NCBI RefSeq assembly: GCF_000304355.2
Contig: NC_018227.2
Coordinates: 992,001-1,056,000 of the forward strand
DNA length: 64,000 bases
Source of the DNA: Methanoculleus bourgensis MS2
Lineage (GTDB): Archaea; Halobacteriota; Methanomicrobia; Methanomicrobiales; Methanoculleaceae
Direction: 5' to 3'
Shown: piece after piece, positions 27,598 to 36,879 of the stretch
Numbering within the stretch: the first letter of the stretch is position 1
Layout: each line of letters begins with the position of its first letter
Translations under genes and position numbers: made by a program
Notes under the pieces: generated by a model
The model's input: only the letters and a program-made list of their open reading frames with translations
What the model was told of the DNA's origin: nothing
The model's database searches: none

Positions 27598-27625
27598 CAG
27601 GGGTCTTTTTACCCCTGTCTTTTTG
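27598..27625 (+). terminator. Hairpin-plus-T terminator
   Basis: CAGGGGT (27598-27604) pairs with ACCCCTG (27611-27617), then TCTTTTTG follows. It lies just past MITE copy A and is best read as the terminator of the flavin-oxidase-like gene. Confidence 0.6.
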
Positions 27626-27826
27626 TGCCTCCCCTCTTTGGGCAGAGAATGACGCCTAGTACGGCATCCTAAAGAATTTGTGAGCCTTTTTTCCGATTCG
27701 ATCCACCCCTAAGTGAGCGGGTCGATAAGAATATGGTGGCCCTTTGCTTTGATCTCTCCCCGCAGTCTTTTCTCCTTATTTATCTGGTCCATACCCGCTA
27801 CTTCTTCGAATTAAACCCACAATGAG

Positions 27827-28774
27827 TCAAGTGTACAAGGGATTTTGCTGTACTTCCTTAAGTGTGAAATAGATAAAGTAACGATAACCTACCTTAGGCT
27901 TATATATCGTCCAAGTGATTTGCTCGTCTGAATATTTGGGGATAATTCTCTTTTCCTTTAAGATATTCTCATAGTTTAGCATGCGCTGGTCAGAAGCATC
28001 AGCAATCGCAAAGATTTTTCGCAGTCCTCCCGAAAAGTTTTCGCTTCTGGCCAATTGATATTTATTTCTTATATCTCCCTCTAGTTTGACTGTAATGCGC
28101 AATTTATCAGTCTTTTGGTTAATTCTCATCCCTATATATTCTGTTTTATTTCTATATGCATTATCATAAGCTGTAGTAAGGTATCGAATTGTAAAAGTGC
28201 TAATGCTCCGTGGCTCGATTTCCACTGGGATATAAAATTTACTTGTCATATGTTTTAGTGTCTCTTTCCCCTCAGAGTCAAACTTTTTTGTGCTGCAGAG
28301 TTCGTATTCAGCATCCTTCTCAGAGAGATGTATGGGTTCTCCATTGAGTAGAATATTGCATTCACTTGATGATGGAGCATAAATATCGGAGTTTATTTCG
28401 ACAAGATACTGTTTATATATGCTGTCCATGTGGTTTTCAATGTCATGGGTTGTCTCTACAACACAGACACTATTACCTTCAGTATTAGTGCTAAATGTCA
28501 CAGTCTTAGAAAAATCGCGCAAGGTTACATCTTTGAAAAAGAATTTCTCTCGAAAATCTTCAAAAGTCCTTACTAACTCAAGAGAATACAATACAACTCC
28601 AACAATGATTGCAAATATTAATATTGCAATAAGTAATTCTATGAACAGAACAGTGTCATTAGAGAATAAGTACCCTCCAATTGCTGTTAGAGTCACAGAT
28701 ACAACGATTACAACGATATAACCGATAATCTTTTTAACGATATTAAAAAAGAGCCCTCTCCGCGATGCAACCAT
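27827..28774 (-). CDS. AT-rich hypothetical protein with two N-terminal TM segments
   Basis: 315 residues. Two hydrophobic helices (IIGYIVVIVVSVTLTAIGGYL and VLFIELLIAILIFAIIVGVVLY) are followed by a soluble, mostly beta-stranded domain (RDFSKTVTFSTNTEGNSVCVVE, FTIRYLTTAYDNAYRNKTEYIGMRINQ). The gene is far more AT-rich than its neighbours and uses codons such as ATA, AAT and TTT freely, which suggests recent transfer. The layout (TM pair plus cytosolic beta domain) recalls membrane effectors of some defence systems, but that is only a resemblance. No family recognised. Confidence 0.65.
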   Translation of the reverse strand: MVASRRGLFFNIVKKIIGYIVVIVVSVTLTAIGGYLFSNDTVLFIELLIAILIFAIIVGVVLYSLELVRTFEDFREKFFFKDVTLRDFSKTVTFSTNTEGNSVCVVETTHDIENHMDSIYKQYLVEINSDIYAPSSSECNILLNGEPIHLSEKDAEYELCSTKKFDSEGKETLKHMTSKFYIPVEIEPRSISTFTIRYLTTAYDNAYRNKTEYIGMRINQKTDKLRITVKLEGDIRNKYQLARSENFSGGLRKIFAIADASDQRMLNYENILKEKRIIPKYSDEQITWTIYKPKVGYRYFIYFTLKEVQQNPLYT

Positions 28775-29186
28775 GAATGTAAATTAATTAGAGATTTAAT
28801 AATAGTTTCTAATTAACATCTTCTTCGCCAAACATAATCTCCCATCCTCATGCACTGTAAGCACTATTTCTTTCATCTATACTGTTAGGTGTATATATCC
28901 ATTTTGTTCCGATGTTGCAAGCTTAACTAACGTCCTTCCAGTTAGTTCCTGACTGATTGCAGCATATGACGACTGATTTCATAATGTTCACGATGCTGGT
29001 TGCCAGCATGACGGGCATGAAGGGCTAGCCGTACTTCTGGCAGTGCTTCTCTCGCATCTCAGGCGCTTGCCTCCTAAGTGCCTGTGCCTATTATCCACAC
29101 ACTCGATTGTTTCATCATGCTATGAAGGCCTTCAGAGAAGAAGCCGTTGGAGATTCTAGCGGACCCCCGCCGCCTGTACTGGAGAC
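28775..29186. other. 412-bp gap, AT-rich near the unknown gene, with a short hairpin
   Basis: No gene found. It contains a perfect 7-bp inverted repeat with a 3-bp loop (ATGCTGG-TTG-CCAGCAT, 28993-29009). Its left part carries the promoter of the minus-strand AT-rich gene. Composition shifts from AT-rich to normal across it. Confidence 0.4.
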
Positions 29187-29900
29187 TCACCAGTCCTTCT
29201 TCATCGCCTCCGCCTTCAGGTCCTCTGGCATCCGCTCGATCGCGTACCGGAGCGCCGTCCGGGGCATATCCCGTTTGTTTGCCATGACGTAGGAGAATAC
29301 TTCGTCCGTGTGCTTGCGGCTCGCCTCTTTGAGGAGCCACCCGTAGCCTTTCTGCACCAGATCATCAGTATCGGTGAGGAGCAGGTCGGCGATTGCGAGG
29401 GCTTCGGTGAGGAACATCCCGCGCTTTGCCGGCACGACCAGCGAGACCGCCGCCGCCCGCCGCATCCAGCGGTTCTCAGACTGCGTCCAGCGTTGCAGTT
29501 CCTCGATCCCGCCGGGGTACCGCACGATAAAATCGCCGACAGCATGGTTGCAGAGACCGTCGCAGGCAGCCCAGTTGGTGATATAGGTATCAATCCAGTG
29601 CCGGAAGACGGCGATGTCTTGGGGCTCGTAGCGGTCGGCAAGCAGCGGAGCCCACGCGGATACGACAAAAGCCTCCTCCAGCATCCCCGACCGGTAGAGG
29701 TCCTCGCAGAGCGCGAAGATCTCCTGCTTCTCGCGGGGCCTGACCTCCTTCCAGTACTTCTTCGCGATCGAGGATACGGTCGCGGTCTTTATCCCGTAGC
29801 ACCGGATCTCCTCCCTGAAGAACCGTCCGGAACACTTCCGGACATCAGGGTCCCCGTGCGCCGTGAGTTCCTGCCGTATCGCATCGATAACCGGGTCCAT
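29187..29900 (-). CDS. DNA alkylation repair protein, AlkD-like
   Basis: 237 residues made of HEAT-like helical repeats. Family marks are FFREEIRCYGIKTATVSSIAK, DLYRSGMLEEAFVVSAW, NWAACDGLCNHAVGDF and NRWMRRAAAVSLVVPAKRG, then LVQKGYGWLLKEASRK. AlkD removes bulky N3- and N7-alkyl bases without base flipping. A second base-excision enzyme (Mpg-like) is encoded 6 kb away. The gene is complete. Confidence 0.87.
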   Translation of the reverse strand: MDPVIDAIRQELTAHGDPDVRKCSGRFFREEIRCYGIKTATVSSIAKKYWKEVRPREKQEIFALCEDLYRSGMLEEAFVVSAWAPLLADRYEPQDIAVFRHWIDTYITNWAACDGLCNHAVGDFIVRYPGGIEELQRWTQSENRWMRRAAAVSLVVPAKRGMFLTEALAIADLLLTDTDDLVQKGYGWLLKEASRKHTDEVFSYVMANKRDMPRTALRYAIERMPEDLKAEAMKKDW

Positions 29901-30552
29901 AGGAAGGTGTACGGAGGGCTAGAGGATAAACGATGCGGCAGGCGGGGCTTCTGCTACCTTCTGCGGCGATCCGGTGACCGTCGTTTCCCGAGGTATCGCT
30001 CGATATGGGTCTTCTTCCCATCGCAAGCAGGCGATCGACAGCCTCAGCCCGAGGGGTCTCCCGCTTTGCCCGCTGCATTACACTCGGTTGCGGTGACCCC
30101 CCTGCCGGACACGCCCCGCTCCCTTGGCCCCCACGAAAGATCGCTGAATGCGAGTATCTTCATCGGAGGGTTGAGCCGCGGGGGGTGATAGGTCTCGCGG
30201 TCGGGGCAGGCAGAGCCTGTCCTTGAAAGAGACACGTTCTTTCGGTTTTGTCTTCTCTCCGCGGCCGGAGGCAAGGATGCAGCGGCGGACCTCTGTGGTC
30301 GTTGGCCGTGAGCGGGTCGGGGCGCGTGAGCCATGCAGGCCTCCCCCTGGTTGGGTTCAGCCCTGCCCGGACAACAGGGACCCGGACGCCGGGATGTCCA
30401 GGTCCGGCAGGTGCGGGAAGGGCTGGCGCACGCGGTGGAGAAGAGTACGGCACGAAAAACCAGTATCTTCATCCAAGGGCCTGACATGGGAGTTTGCTGG
30501 TAAACAAGTTATTATGTAGTATGAACGGATTCTATTCCTCAGGGCGTGCCGT
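29901..30552. other. 652-bp stretch without a convincing gene
   Basis: The long frames here are antisense or low-complexity and lack ribosome-binding sites. The phrase AGTATCTTCATC occurs twice (30151 and 30464). The right end holds the sensor-kinase promoter; a possible TATA is AGTTATTATG near 30508. Confidence 0.35.
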
Positions 30553-32733
30553 ATGAATGACCTGTTGGTAGTGGACGATGAGCCGGACTGGCTGGCTCTC
30601 GTGAAACTATTCCTTGGCCAGATGGGAGAATTCAGGGTCGACACACGGACGTCGGCAACCGACGGGCTTGCTGCTCTCGGGCAGCACCAGTACGACGCCG
30701 TCATCTCCGACTACGAGATGCCGGGGATGAACGGCATCGAGTTCCTCAGGGCGGTCCGGAGCGGGTTCGGGCGCATCCCATTCATCGTGCTGACCGGGAA
30801 GGGGCGGGAGGAGGTGGTGATAGATGCCCTGAACAACGGTGCCGACTATTATCTGCAGAAGGGAGGGGATCCCCGGGCACTCTTTGCTGAACTGGCACAC
30901 GTCGTCGGGCGGTCCATCCAGTTGAAGAACGCCGGGGAGACTCTGTACGAGCGGGAGCAGCGATATCACGACCTCCAGAACGCGAACGACCTGATCCAGA
31001 GCGTGGCGCTGGACGGACATTTCATCTACGTCAACAACCGGTGGCTGGAGACCCTTGGTTACCGTGAGCAGGACGTCGCAGACCTCAACGTCTTTGACAT
31101 CGTCCATCCGGACAGCCTCCCCCACTGCAGGGAGATCTTCCAGCGGCTGATCTCGGGGGAGAACGTCGGGATCATCGAAGTCGTCTTTAAGACGAGCGAA
31201 GGACGGAAAGTCTTCGTGGAAGGGATGGCAACCTGCAGGATGAACGGGGGAGCGCCGCAATCCACGAGAGGGATCTATAGGGACGTCACCCGGCGGAAGG
31301 TTGCGGAGCAGAAACTCGCCGAGGCCGAGGAGTTCAACCGGAGGATAGTCGAGAGCTGCCAGGAGTGCATCAAGGTGCTTGACCTGGACGGAAACCTGCT
31401 CTCGATGAACTCCTACGGGCAGCAGCAGATCGGGGTTACTGATATTACGCCCTATATCGGCACGAGTTTCCTGCACTTCTGGCAGGAGGTCAGCCCGGAG
31501 AAAGTCTCCGAGACCCTCGAAGCAGCACGGCAGAACCGCAGGGGGCAGTTTGAAGCCCTCTGTACGGCGGTGACAGGAGAGTCGAAGTACTGGGACGTGG
31601 TGATCACGCCCATCTGTGATGCCCGGGGTATCCCGGAACGGCTGCTCGCTACGTCACGCGACATCGACGAGCGTAAGCGGGCCGAAGAGGTCTTGCGCCG
31701 GAGCGAACGGGAGTTGAAGGTGTTGCTTGATTCGCTCCCGACGGGCGTGGTCATCGTTGATGCAGCGACCCACCTGATAACCGACGCGAACGCCACGGCA
31801 CTTGCCCTCTTTGACGCCCCGCGTGGTATGGTCATCGGAAGACACTGCCATAATTACATCTGTCCGGCAACAGAGGGAGACTGCCCGATCACCGATCGCG
31901 GCAACACCATTGATAGATCCGAACGAATCGCCGTCACCGCTCACGGAGAGGAGATCCCGGTACTGAAATCGGTTGCAAAGATGCACCTCTCCGGGCGGGA
32001 ATGTCTCGTCGAGAGCTTCATGGATATATCGGACCGGAAGCGCGCCGAAGAAGCGCTCATGCGGGCAAACCGCCAGCTCAACATGATGGCGAGCATCACG
32101 CGGCATGACATCCTCAACAAAGTCACGGTACTCCTCGGGTACATCGCCCTGCTTCGCGAACGGGTCAACGATCCTGGCGTTGCACAGTATCTGGATATAC
32201 TCGAGTCCACGACGAACATAATACAGTCCCAGATAGAGTTCTCAAGGAGATTCCAGGAGATCGGCGCTCAAGAACCGCGATGGCTGCTTGTGAGCGATCT
32301 CCTTCCCTACCTCCACCTTCCACCCGGTGTCCGCATGTTGACAGATCTCTCGGGGGTCGAGATCCTGGCCGATCCTCTCCTTGAGAAGGTCTTCTTCAAC
32401 CTTCTTGACAACTCCGTGCGGCACGGGGGGAGCGTGACGAGTATCCGGGTATACTCTACCGGAGGGCCGGACGATACGAAGATTGTCTGGGAGGACAACG
32501 GTACGGGGATACCCGATGAGGAGAAGGAGCGGATCTTCCGTCGCGGGTACGGGAAGAACACCGGCTTCGGCCTCTTCCTCGTCCGGGAAGTCCTCTCGAT
32601 CACCGGCATGACGATCACGGAGACCGGTTCGTTCGGCACCGGGGCACGGTTTGAGATCTGCGTGCCTCCCGAGAAGGTGCGGATACGCGGCCCGGCCGCA
32701 CCCTCCCCCAGCGCCGGGACGGGCGACCGGTGA
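30553..32733 (+). CDS. Hybrid sensor: receiver, three PAS domains and histidine kinase
   Basis: 726 residues. An N-terminal receiver has LLVVDDE, phospho-acceptor D53 in VISDYEMPG, the T in VLTGKG and a following K. Three PAS regions begin near 135, 260 and 385 (SVALDGHFIYVNNRW, DLDGNLLSMNSYG, SLPTGVVIVDAATHLI). The third includes a Cys-rich GRHCHNYICPATEGDCPI. The kinase has the His in ASITRHDILNKV near 517, N box NLLDNSVRHGG, and GTGIPDEEKERIF then NTGFGLFLV. Its receiver-first order is typical of methanogen signalling. It has no membrane segment, so it probably senses a cytoplasmic cue. Confidence 0.9.
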   Translation: MNDLLVVDDEPDWLALVKLFLGQMGEFRVDTRTSATDGLAALGQHQYDAVISDYEMPGMNGIEFLRAVRSGFGRIPFIVLTGKGREEVVIDALNNGADYYLQKGGDPRALFAELAHVVGRSIQLKNAGETLYEREQRYHDLQNANDLIQSVALDGHFIYVNNRWLETLGYREQDVADLNVFDIVHPDSLPHCREIFQRLISGENVGIIEVVFKTSEGRKVFVEGMATCRMNGGAPQSTRGIYRDVTRRKVAEQKLAEAEEFNRRIVESCQECIKVLDLDGNLLSMNSYGQQQIGVTDITPYIGTSFLHFWQEVSPEKVSETLEAARQNRRGQFEALCTAVTGESKYWDVVITPICDARGIPERLLATSRDIDERKRAEEVLRRSERELKVLLDSLPTGVVIVDAATHLITDANATALALFDAPRGMVIGRHCHNYICPATEGDCPITDRGNTIDRSERIAVTAHGEEIPVLKSVAKMHLSGRECLVESFMDISDRKRAEEALMRANRQLNMMASITRHDILNKVTVLLGYIALLRERVNDPGVAQYLDILESTTNIIQSQIEFSRRFQEIGAQEPRWLLVSDLLPYLHLPPGVRMLTDLSGVEILADPLLEKVFFNLLDNSVRHGGSVTSIRVYSTGGPDDTKIVWEDNGTGIPDEEKERIFRRGYGKNTGFGLFLVREVLSITGMTITETGSFGTGARFEICVPPEKVRIRGPAAPSPSAGTGDR

Positions 32734-32857
32734 GTGCGCCCGGCCGCCCCTCCTGCATCCGGGCCGGTCCCGCGACCACGGATGCGGCGCCGTCCTGATC
32801 AATCTGGTGGCGGGCGCTGTTCCGGCCGGCCGAGAGCGCCGCCGGACGCAGTACCCG

Positions 32858-34028
32858 TCATGGGAGATACCTGTCCACGTACCCGAGGAACCGCTCCACC
32901 GTTGCCGTCGAGTAGGGCCCCTCCTCATACGCCGTCATGACCGTCAGCCGGCCGCGGAAGGTGGAGGCCGTCATCAAAAACCCGTACGGCCAGCAGACGC
33001 AGGGGAGGTACTGGATCTCCACGAGGTCGAGCAGCGTGCCGTCCCGGCCGGGGACGGGCAGGTAGTCGCCGGGGTCGAATATCCCGAGGTTCGCAAAGAC
33101 CGGGTTTTTCAGGCCGGACGAGAGGTACCGCCCCATCATATCGTCAAAGAACGCCCGCACCGCCAGCATCCCGCCCGCCATGATCCCTTCGTAGAAGAGG
33201 ATGGCCGCAAGCCCGAGACTTCCTGCCTTGCGGCGGGTGGTTATCGCCGTTACCTGGTCGATGATCTCCTCCAGATCTGCTCCCTCTTCCGCGGAGAGGG
33301 TGACCTCGTAGGCGATCGAGAGGTTCATGGGCGGGCACTCCTCAGGGTGCCTGAGGTGCCGCCGGCGCAGGTCGGCCGAGGTCAGGAGTGAGCGGGGCGC
33401 ACCCCAATCAGAGGGGTCGTCCCGGATCTTCAACAGGGCGAGGAAGAACGCACCGATGAGGACGTCGTTCACCGTGGCCCCGTGCTCGCGCCCGAACTCC
33501 TTTATGCGCCCGAGCCGTTCGGGGGCGAGCGTCCGGGAAGCGATCCGGGGCGTCCCCCTCCCGGTCCGCTCGACCGGGAAGCGCCACCGGTCGACGAAGG
33601 GTTCCTCCTCTGCAAGCGCCTGCTTGCGCTCCTCATCTGAGTAGAGCGCAAGGATCCGGTCTGTGCTCCGGTCGTAGGGTTCTACCGGGACCGGTCGGAA
33701 CTCCGGATCTTCCAGAATCCCCCGGTAGGCCGCAAAGACCTGCGGGCAGGCTCACACCCTCCCCGGCCGGGACGAGGACGAACGCCCTCGCCCCCTCTCC
33801 CTCCGGGATCTCCTCCCAGGCGGGGAGCCCCTCCCGCTCATCCGCAAACCGCGACCGAAGGTAGGGGTCGGACGCGACGAGCCTCACCGCCGCCTCCCGC
33901 AGAGCCCCGGCGTCGATCTCGCCGTTGAACGTGAAGACGACGTGCATCGTGGGGTCATAGAGGCGCTCGAAATAGACGTTGAAGAGATCAAAGGCGGGTG
34001 CAGGACGGCGAACCGGTGCGGGGGACAT
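32858..34028 (-). pseudogene. Condensation/acyltransferase-like protein, frameshifted with internal loss
   Basis: The first part begins at 34028 (MSPAPVRRPAPAFDLFNVYFERLYDPTMH) and runs in frame to about 33745. It reads ...AFVLVPAGEGVSLPA and then switches frame to ...FAAYRGILEDPEFRPVPVEPYDRS. It ends in the long C-terminal part (GATVNDVLIGAFFLAL, STFRGRLTVMTAYEE). This is the fold of condensation-domain acyltransferases. The segment that should hold the catalytic HHxxxDG is missing at the junction, so a deletion of roughly 35 residues with a frame change is the simplest reading (inference). A sequencing error alone would not restore the motif. Confidence 0.65.
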
Positions 34029-34169
34029 TACCTTAACCGTCTCTTTGTCCGGGGATAACTGCTTTCTTCTTCGGCGGCCGGCAGGCTGCCCCTGACCCGG
34101 CCACAAATGTTTTTTGGGTACCGGGTCGTTAAGAGAAGCAGCAGGGGCAATGGATACAGGGGGATTCTG

Positions 34170-35024
34170 ATGAAGAGAAAGATCATCGATATCGACGAGG
34201 AGAAATGCACCGGGTGCGGGCTCTGCATACCCGACTGCCCGGAAGGGGCGCTTCAGATCATCGACGGGAAGGCGCGGCTCGTGAGCGACCTCTTCTGCGA
34301 CGGGCTCGGCGCCTGTATCGGGACGTGCCCGGAGGGGGCGATCTGCGTCATCGAGCGGGAGGCCGAGCCGTACGATGAGAAGGCCGTGATGGCAGAAAAG
34401 ATCGTGCCCCAGGGAGAAGCGGTCATCAGGGCACACCTTGAGCACCTCCTCGGCCACGGGGAGACGGGGCTCTACCGGCAGGCGGTCGAGTATCTGACCG
34501 CGAACGGTATTCCCATACCCGAACACGAGACCGCGGGCGTTGCAGGGGTGTGTCCAGGGTCTGCCGCAAGGAGCCTCTCGCGAGCGGATACCATGGACCG
34601 GGAGCCCGCCGCACGGACGGAGTCGGAACTCCGGCAGTGGCCGGTCCAGTTGAAACTCCTCAACCCCCGGGCCTCGTACTTCGAGGGTGCGGATCTCCTC
34701 ATCTCCGGGGACTGTGTTCCCTTTGCCTACGCAGACTTTCACCGGGATTTCCTGCGGGACAGGATCGCGATCGTCTTCTGCCCGAAACTGGATACCGACA
34801 TTGATGGGTATGTCGCGAAACTCGCGGAGGTCTTCTCGCAGCACGCGGTCCGGTCGGTCACGGTCCTGCACATGGAGGTGCCCTGCTGCAGCGGGGTGCG
34901 GTACGTCGTGGACCGGGCCCTGGAGCGCTCGGGAAAGGAGGTGCCGGTGAACGAGTATACCGTCACACTGCAGGGCCGGGCCGAGGAGGGAAGCCTGGTC
35001 CGGCGCCGGACCCCGCCGGAGTGA
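34170..35024 (+). CDS. Ferredoxin-domain protein with two 4Fe-4S motifs
   Basis: 284 residues from MKRKIIDIDEEKCTGCG. Two cluster motifs are at about 13-24 (CTGCGLCIPDCPEG) and 45-58 (CDGLGACIGTCPEG); the first is classical, the second is spaced GLGAC. A long C-terminal domain follows, containing GADLLISGDCVPFAYADFH, AIVFCPKLDTD and LHMEVPCCSGVRYV with conserved Cys. This layout is common in methanogens as an electron carrier or MinD-linked ferredoxin of unknown partner. A longer start at 34107 is unlikely because it lacks family features. Confidence 0.8.
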   Translation: MKRKIIDIDEEKCTGCGLCIPDCPEGALQIIDGKARLVSDLFCDGLGACIGTCPEGAICVIEREAEPYDEKAVMAEKIVPQGEAVIRAHLEHLLGHGETGLYRQAVEYLTANGIPIPEHETAGVAGVCPGSAARSLSRADTMDREPAARTESELRQWPVQLKLLNPRASYFEGADLLISGDCVPFAYADFHRDFLRDRIAIVFCPKLDTDIDGYVAKLAEVFSQHAVRSVTVLHMEVPCCSGVRYVVDRALERSGKEVPVNEYTVTLQGRAEEGSLVRRRTPPE

Positions 35025-35148
35025 GGAGAGAACTGCCTTGAACGGCAACGTACGACGTTTTCAGCGGGCGTGTGGCGCATCTGCTCTTCAGGGGGAAGAC
35101 CGAGCGGCACCTTAAAGCGATCTGGTTGAGAGAGACAGAGCAGGAGCT

Positions 35149-35442
35149 ATGAAAACCCGCGCTGAAGTCCTCGACACCCTTCGGTCTCTGAAAGGTGAGT
35201 TGAAGGATCGGTATCACGTCCTGAGCATCGGCATCTTCGGGTCGTATGCTCGCGAGGAGCAAGGGGAGAGCAGTGACATCGACGTACTCGTTGAGTTCGG
35301 CCCTGAAGCGGACCTCTTTGATTTTGTCGGGTTTTCACAGTATCTAGAAGAGAAACTCGGCCTGAACGTGGACGTCGTACCGAAGGCGGCGTTGCGCCCG
35401 GAGTTCCGCACCCGGGTTACGCGGGACCTCCTCTTCGCATGA
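35149..35442 (+). CDS. mntA: MNT-type nucleotidyltransferase antitoxin
   Basis: 97 residues, starting after AGGAGCT. The minimal nucleotidyltransferase motif GSYAREEQGESSDIDVLVEF (GSxAR...DxD) is complete. In MntA/HepT systems this protein AMPylates and silences a HEPN RNase toxin. The toxin gene should begin at the overlapping ATGA at 35439, but it is destroyed by repeat elements. The antitoxin is therefore an orphan here. Confidence 0.85.
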   Translation: MKTRAEVLDTLRSLKGELKDRYHVLSIGIFGSYAREEQGESSDIDVLVEFGPEADLFDFVGFSQYLEEKLGLNVDVVPKAALRPEFRTRVTRDLLFA

Positions 35443-35455
35443 GGGTATATACCGT

Positions 35456-35654
35456 CTACTGCACCATTTCACCCAAATTTTCCACGAAGACCTCTCCGGG
35501 TTGACGACTGGGAGACTCCCAGGTCTGTTCCATCGTGCCCCGGTCCGGGTTGTGCGGGGAGGGGGAGACTCCCTCCTCTGCCCCATGAATTCTCCCATGT
35601 GCTGTCGCGTGACGCAACAATCGCATGGAAATATTGGATGCAATGATCCTCTAG
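35456..35654. mobile_element. CTAG-type MITE, degenerate copy B1 (199 bp)
   Basis: The left end CTACTGCACCATTTCACCC resembles CTAGTGGACCATTTCACCT. The right end is ATATTGGATGCAATGATCCTCTAG. It abuts the next copy, sharing CTAG at 35651-35654. It lies in the HEPN gene. Confidence 0.6.
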
Positions 35655-35820
35655 CGGGTCATTTCGCCTTCTTTTGCGGATCCTGGTGTGGATCGCTGGC
35701 CGCACGCGGAAAAACACGCGGGAGAGCGCGAAGGGAGACAGGGGAGGAACGACACAACCTTCGCGGCTTCGCGCTCTTCGCGTGAGACGAGTGTAATAAT
35801 TAGACGCAATGCTCCACTAG
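35651..35820. mobile_element. CTAG-type MITE, copy B2 (170 bp)
   Basis: It starts CTAGCGGGTCATTTCGCC and ends TTAGACGCAATGCTCCACTAG, with GCGAAG-type repeats inside. It provides the last bases before the HEPN 3' fragment. Confidence 0.75.
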
Positions 35821-35997
35821 TCTGGAGAACCGTCATCAATCGCGTCCCGAGACTCCGTCAGGAGATCTGTTCGATCCTCGAGTTGGAATGTGGAAGGTAA
35901 TCTGTTTTGAGCGGCCTCTACGCCGCACCGTTTTGAGTACGGCACCTCACATTGGGCGGGCCGAGAGGAGCCGGCACGAACCCGACTTTGCCCCGGA

Positions 35998-36591
35998 TCA
36001 CCGTCGCGAGACGTAGTGGCTCCCCTTCAGGTAAAACCGGAGGGGGCGGTCCGCAGCCTTCGTGACCCCGATACGGGTCGTCTGCACGACCTCTCCCGGC
36101 CAGCCCTCAGGCCGCCGGTCCGGGAGGCTCTCTGGCGCCCAGACCTGGAGGGGACCGTCGCTGAGGGAGGCTCCGTCGAGGTCCATCGTGATGCCGAGCG
36201 CCTCCGTCAGTTTCCCCGGGCCGCTTGCAAGCGCGAGCGGGTCGTCCGTCCCCCGCCTCTCCTGCATCAGGTCAATCCCGACCGCCGGTTCGAGCGCCCT
36301 GATGAGGACCGCACCCCCTGCGCCCTCTGGTCCCGTCACGGCATCGATGCAGGTGTACAGCCCGTAGATCCGGTAGATATACGCACGGCCCGGCGGCCCG
36401 AACAGAACGCGGTTCCGCTTCGTCTCTCCCCGGTACGAGTGGGCCGCCGGGTCCCCCCGGAGGTACGCCTCGTCCTCGACGATCCACCCGGCTGCTGTTC
36501 CTGCCTCTCCCTGGTGCACGAGCAGGCACCCCAGCAGGTCCTTTGCGACGGTCACGGCGTCGTGCGCATAGAATCCAGGCGGGAGAATCAT
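35998..36591 (-). CDS. 3-methyladenine DNA glycosylase, Mpg/AAG type
   Basis: The start MILPPGFYAHDAVTVAKDLLGCLLV gives 197 residues; the ATG at 36663 would add an unlikely leader. Family motifs are VEDEAYLRGDPAAHSYRGETKRN (catalytic Glu and base-binding pocket), FGPPGRAYIYRIYGLYTCIDAV (DNA-intercalating Tyr) and GPGKLTEALGI. It excises alkylated and deaminated purines. Distinct from the AlkD-like gene at 29 kb, it gives the cell two alkylation-repair glycosylases. Confidence 0.92.
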   Translation of the reverse strand: MILPPGFYAHDAVTVAKDLLGCLLVHQGEAGTAAGWIVEDEAYLRGDPAAHSYRGETKRNRVLFGPPGRAYIYRIYGLYTCIDAVTGPEGAGGAVLIRALEPAVGIDLMQERRGTDDPLALASGPGKLTEALGITMDLDGASLSDGPLQVWAPESLPDRRPEGWPGEVVQTTRIGVTKAADRPLRFYLKGSHYVSRR

Positions 36592-36704
36592 GGTTTCCCT
36601 GGTCCTCTTCCGCCTGCCATCAAGGTTTTGGGTGAGTGAGCCGGCACGCCCGGGTATACCCATGCCGCCATACCCCTATCATGGGGCGGGGCAGCGCGTC
36701 TACA

Positions 36705-36879
36705 CTAGTGGAGCATTTCATCTAATATTTCACCTGGCATCCCATCAACTCACGCGAAGAGCGCGAAGACGCGAAGTCCGTATACCTCCCCCAACCGGAA
36801 CCCTTCGCGATCTTCGCGGCTTCGCGTGAGGTGGCGGTCTGCATCAAGACCTGCAAGATAAGGTGAAATGGTCCACTAG
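36705..36879. mobile_element. CTAG-type MITE, copy C (175 bp)
   Basis: The ends are CTAGTGGAGCATTTCATCT and, inverted, CTAGTGGACCATTTCACCT. The core has GCGAAG inverted repeats. Orientation is the same as copy A, with a somewhat diverged interior. Confidence 0.85.

Larger units (their letters stand above)
35439..35900 (+). pseudogene. hepT: HEPN toxin (HepT) gene, gutted by MITE insertion
   Basis: The gene starts by ATGA overlap with mntA (MRVYTVY...), the expected HepT N-terminus, and meets a MITE after six codons. Beyond the second MITE the 3' end resumes as LVWRTVINRVPRLRQEICSILE and stops at 35900, which matches the C-terminal helix of HepT proteins. The central region with the RNase R-x4-6-H motif is absent, so insertion was accompanied by deletion. 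The assignment rests on position and on the two end fragments. Confidence 0.6.

Noticed and set aside
29310-30188. 292-codon plus-strand ORF
   Set aside because: Mostly antisense to the AlkD-like gene and continues into featureless sequence.
33633-35048. Long minus-strand ORF extending upstream of the condensation-like gene
   Set aside because: Its upstream two thirds are antisense to the ferredoxin gene; only the part from the ATG at 34028 is credible.
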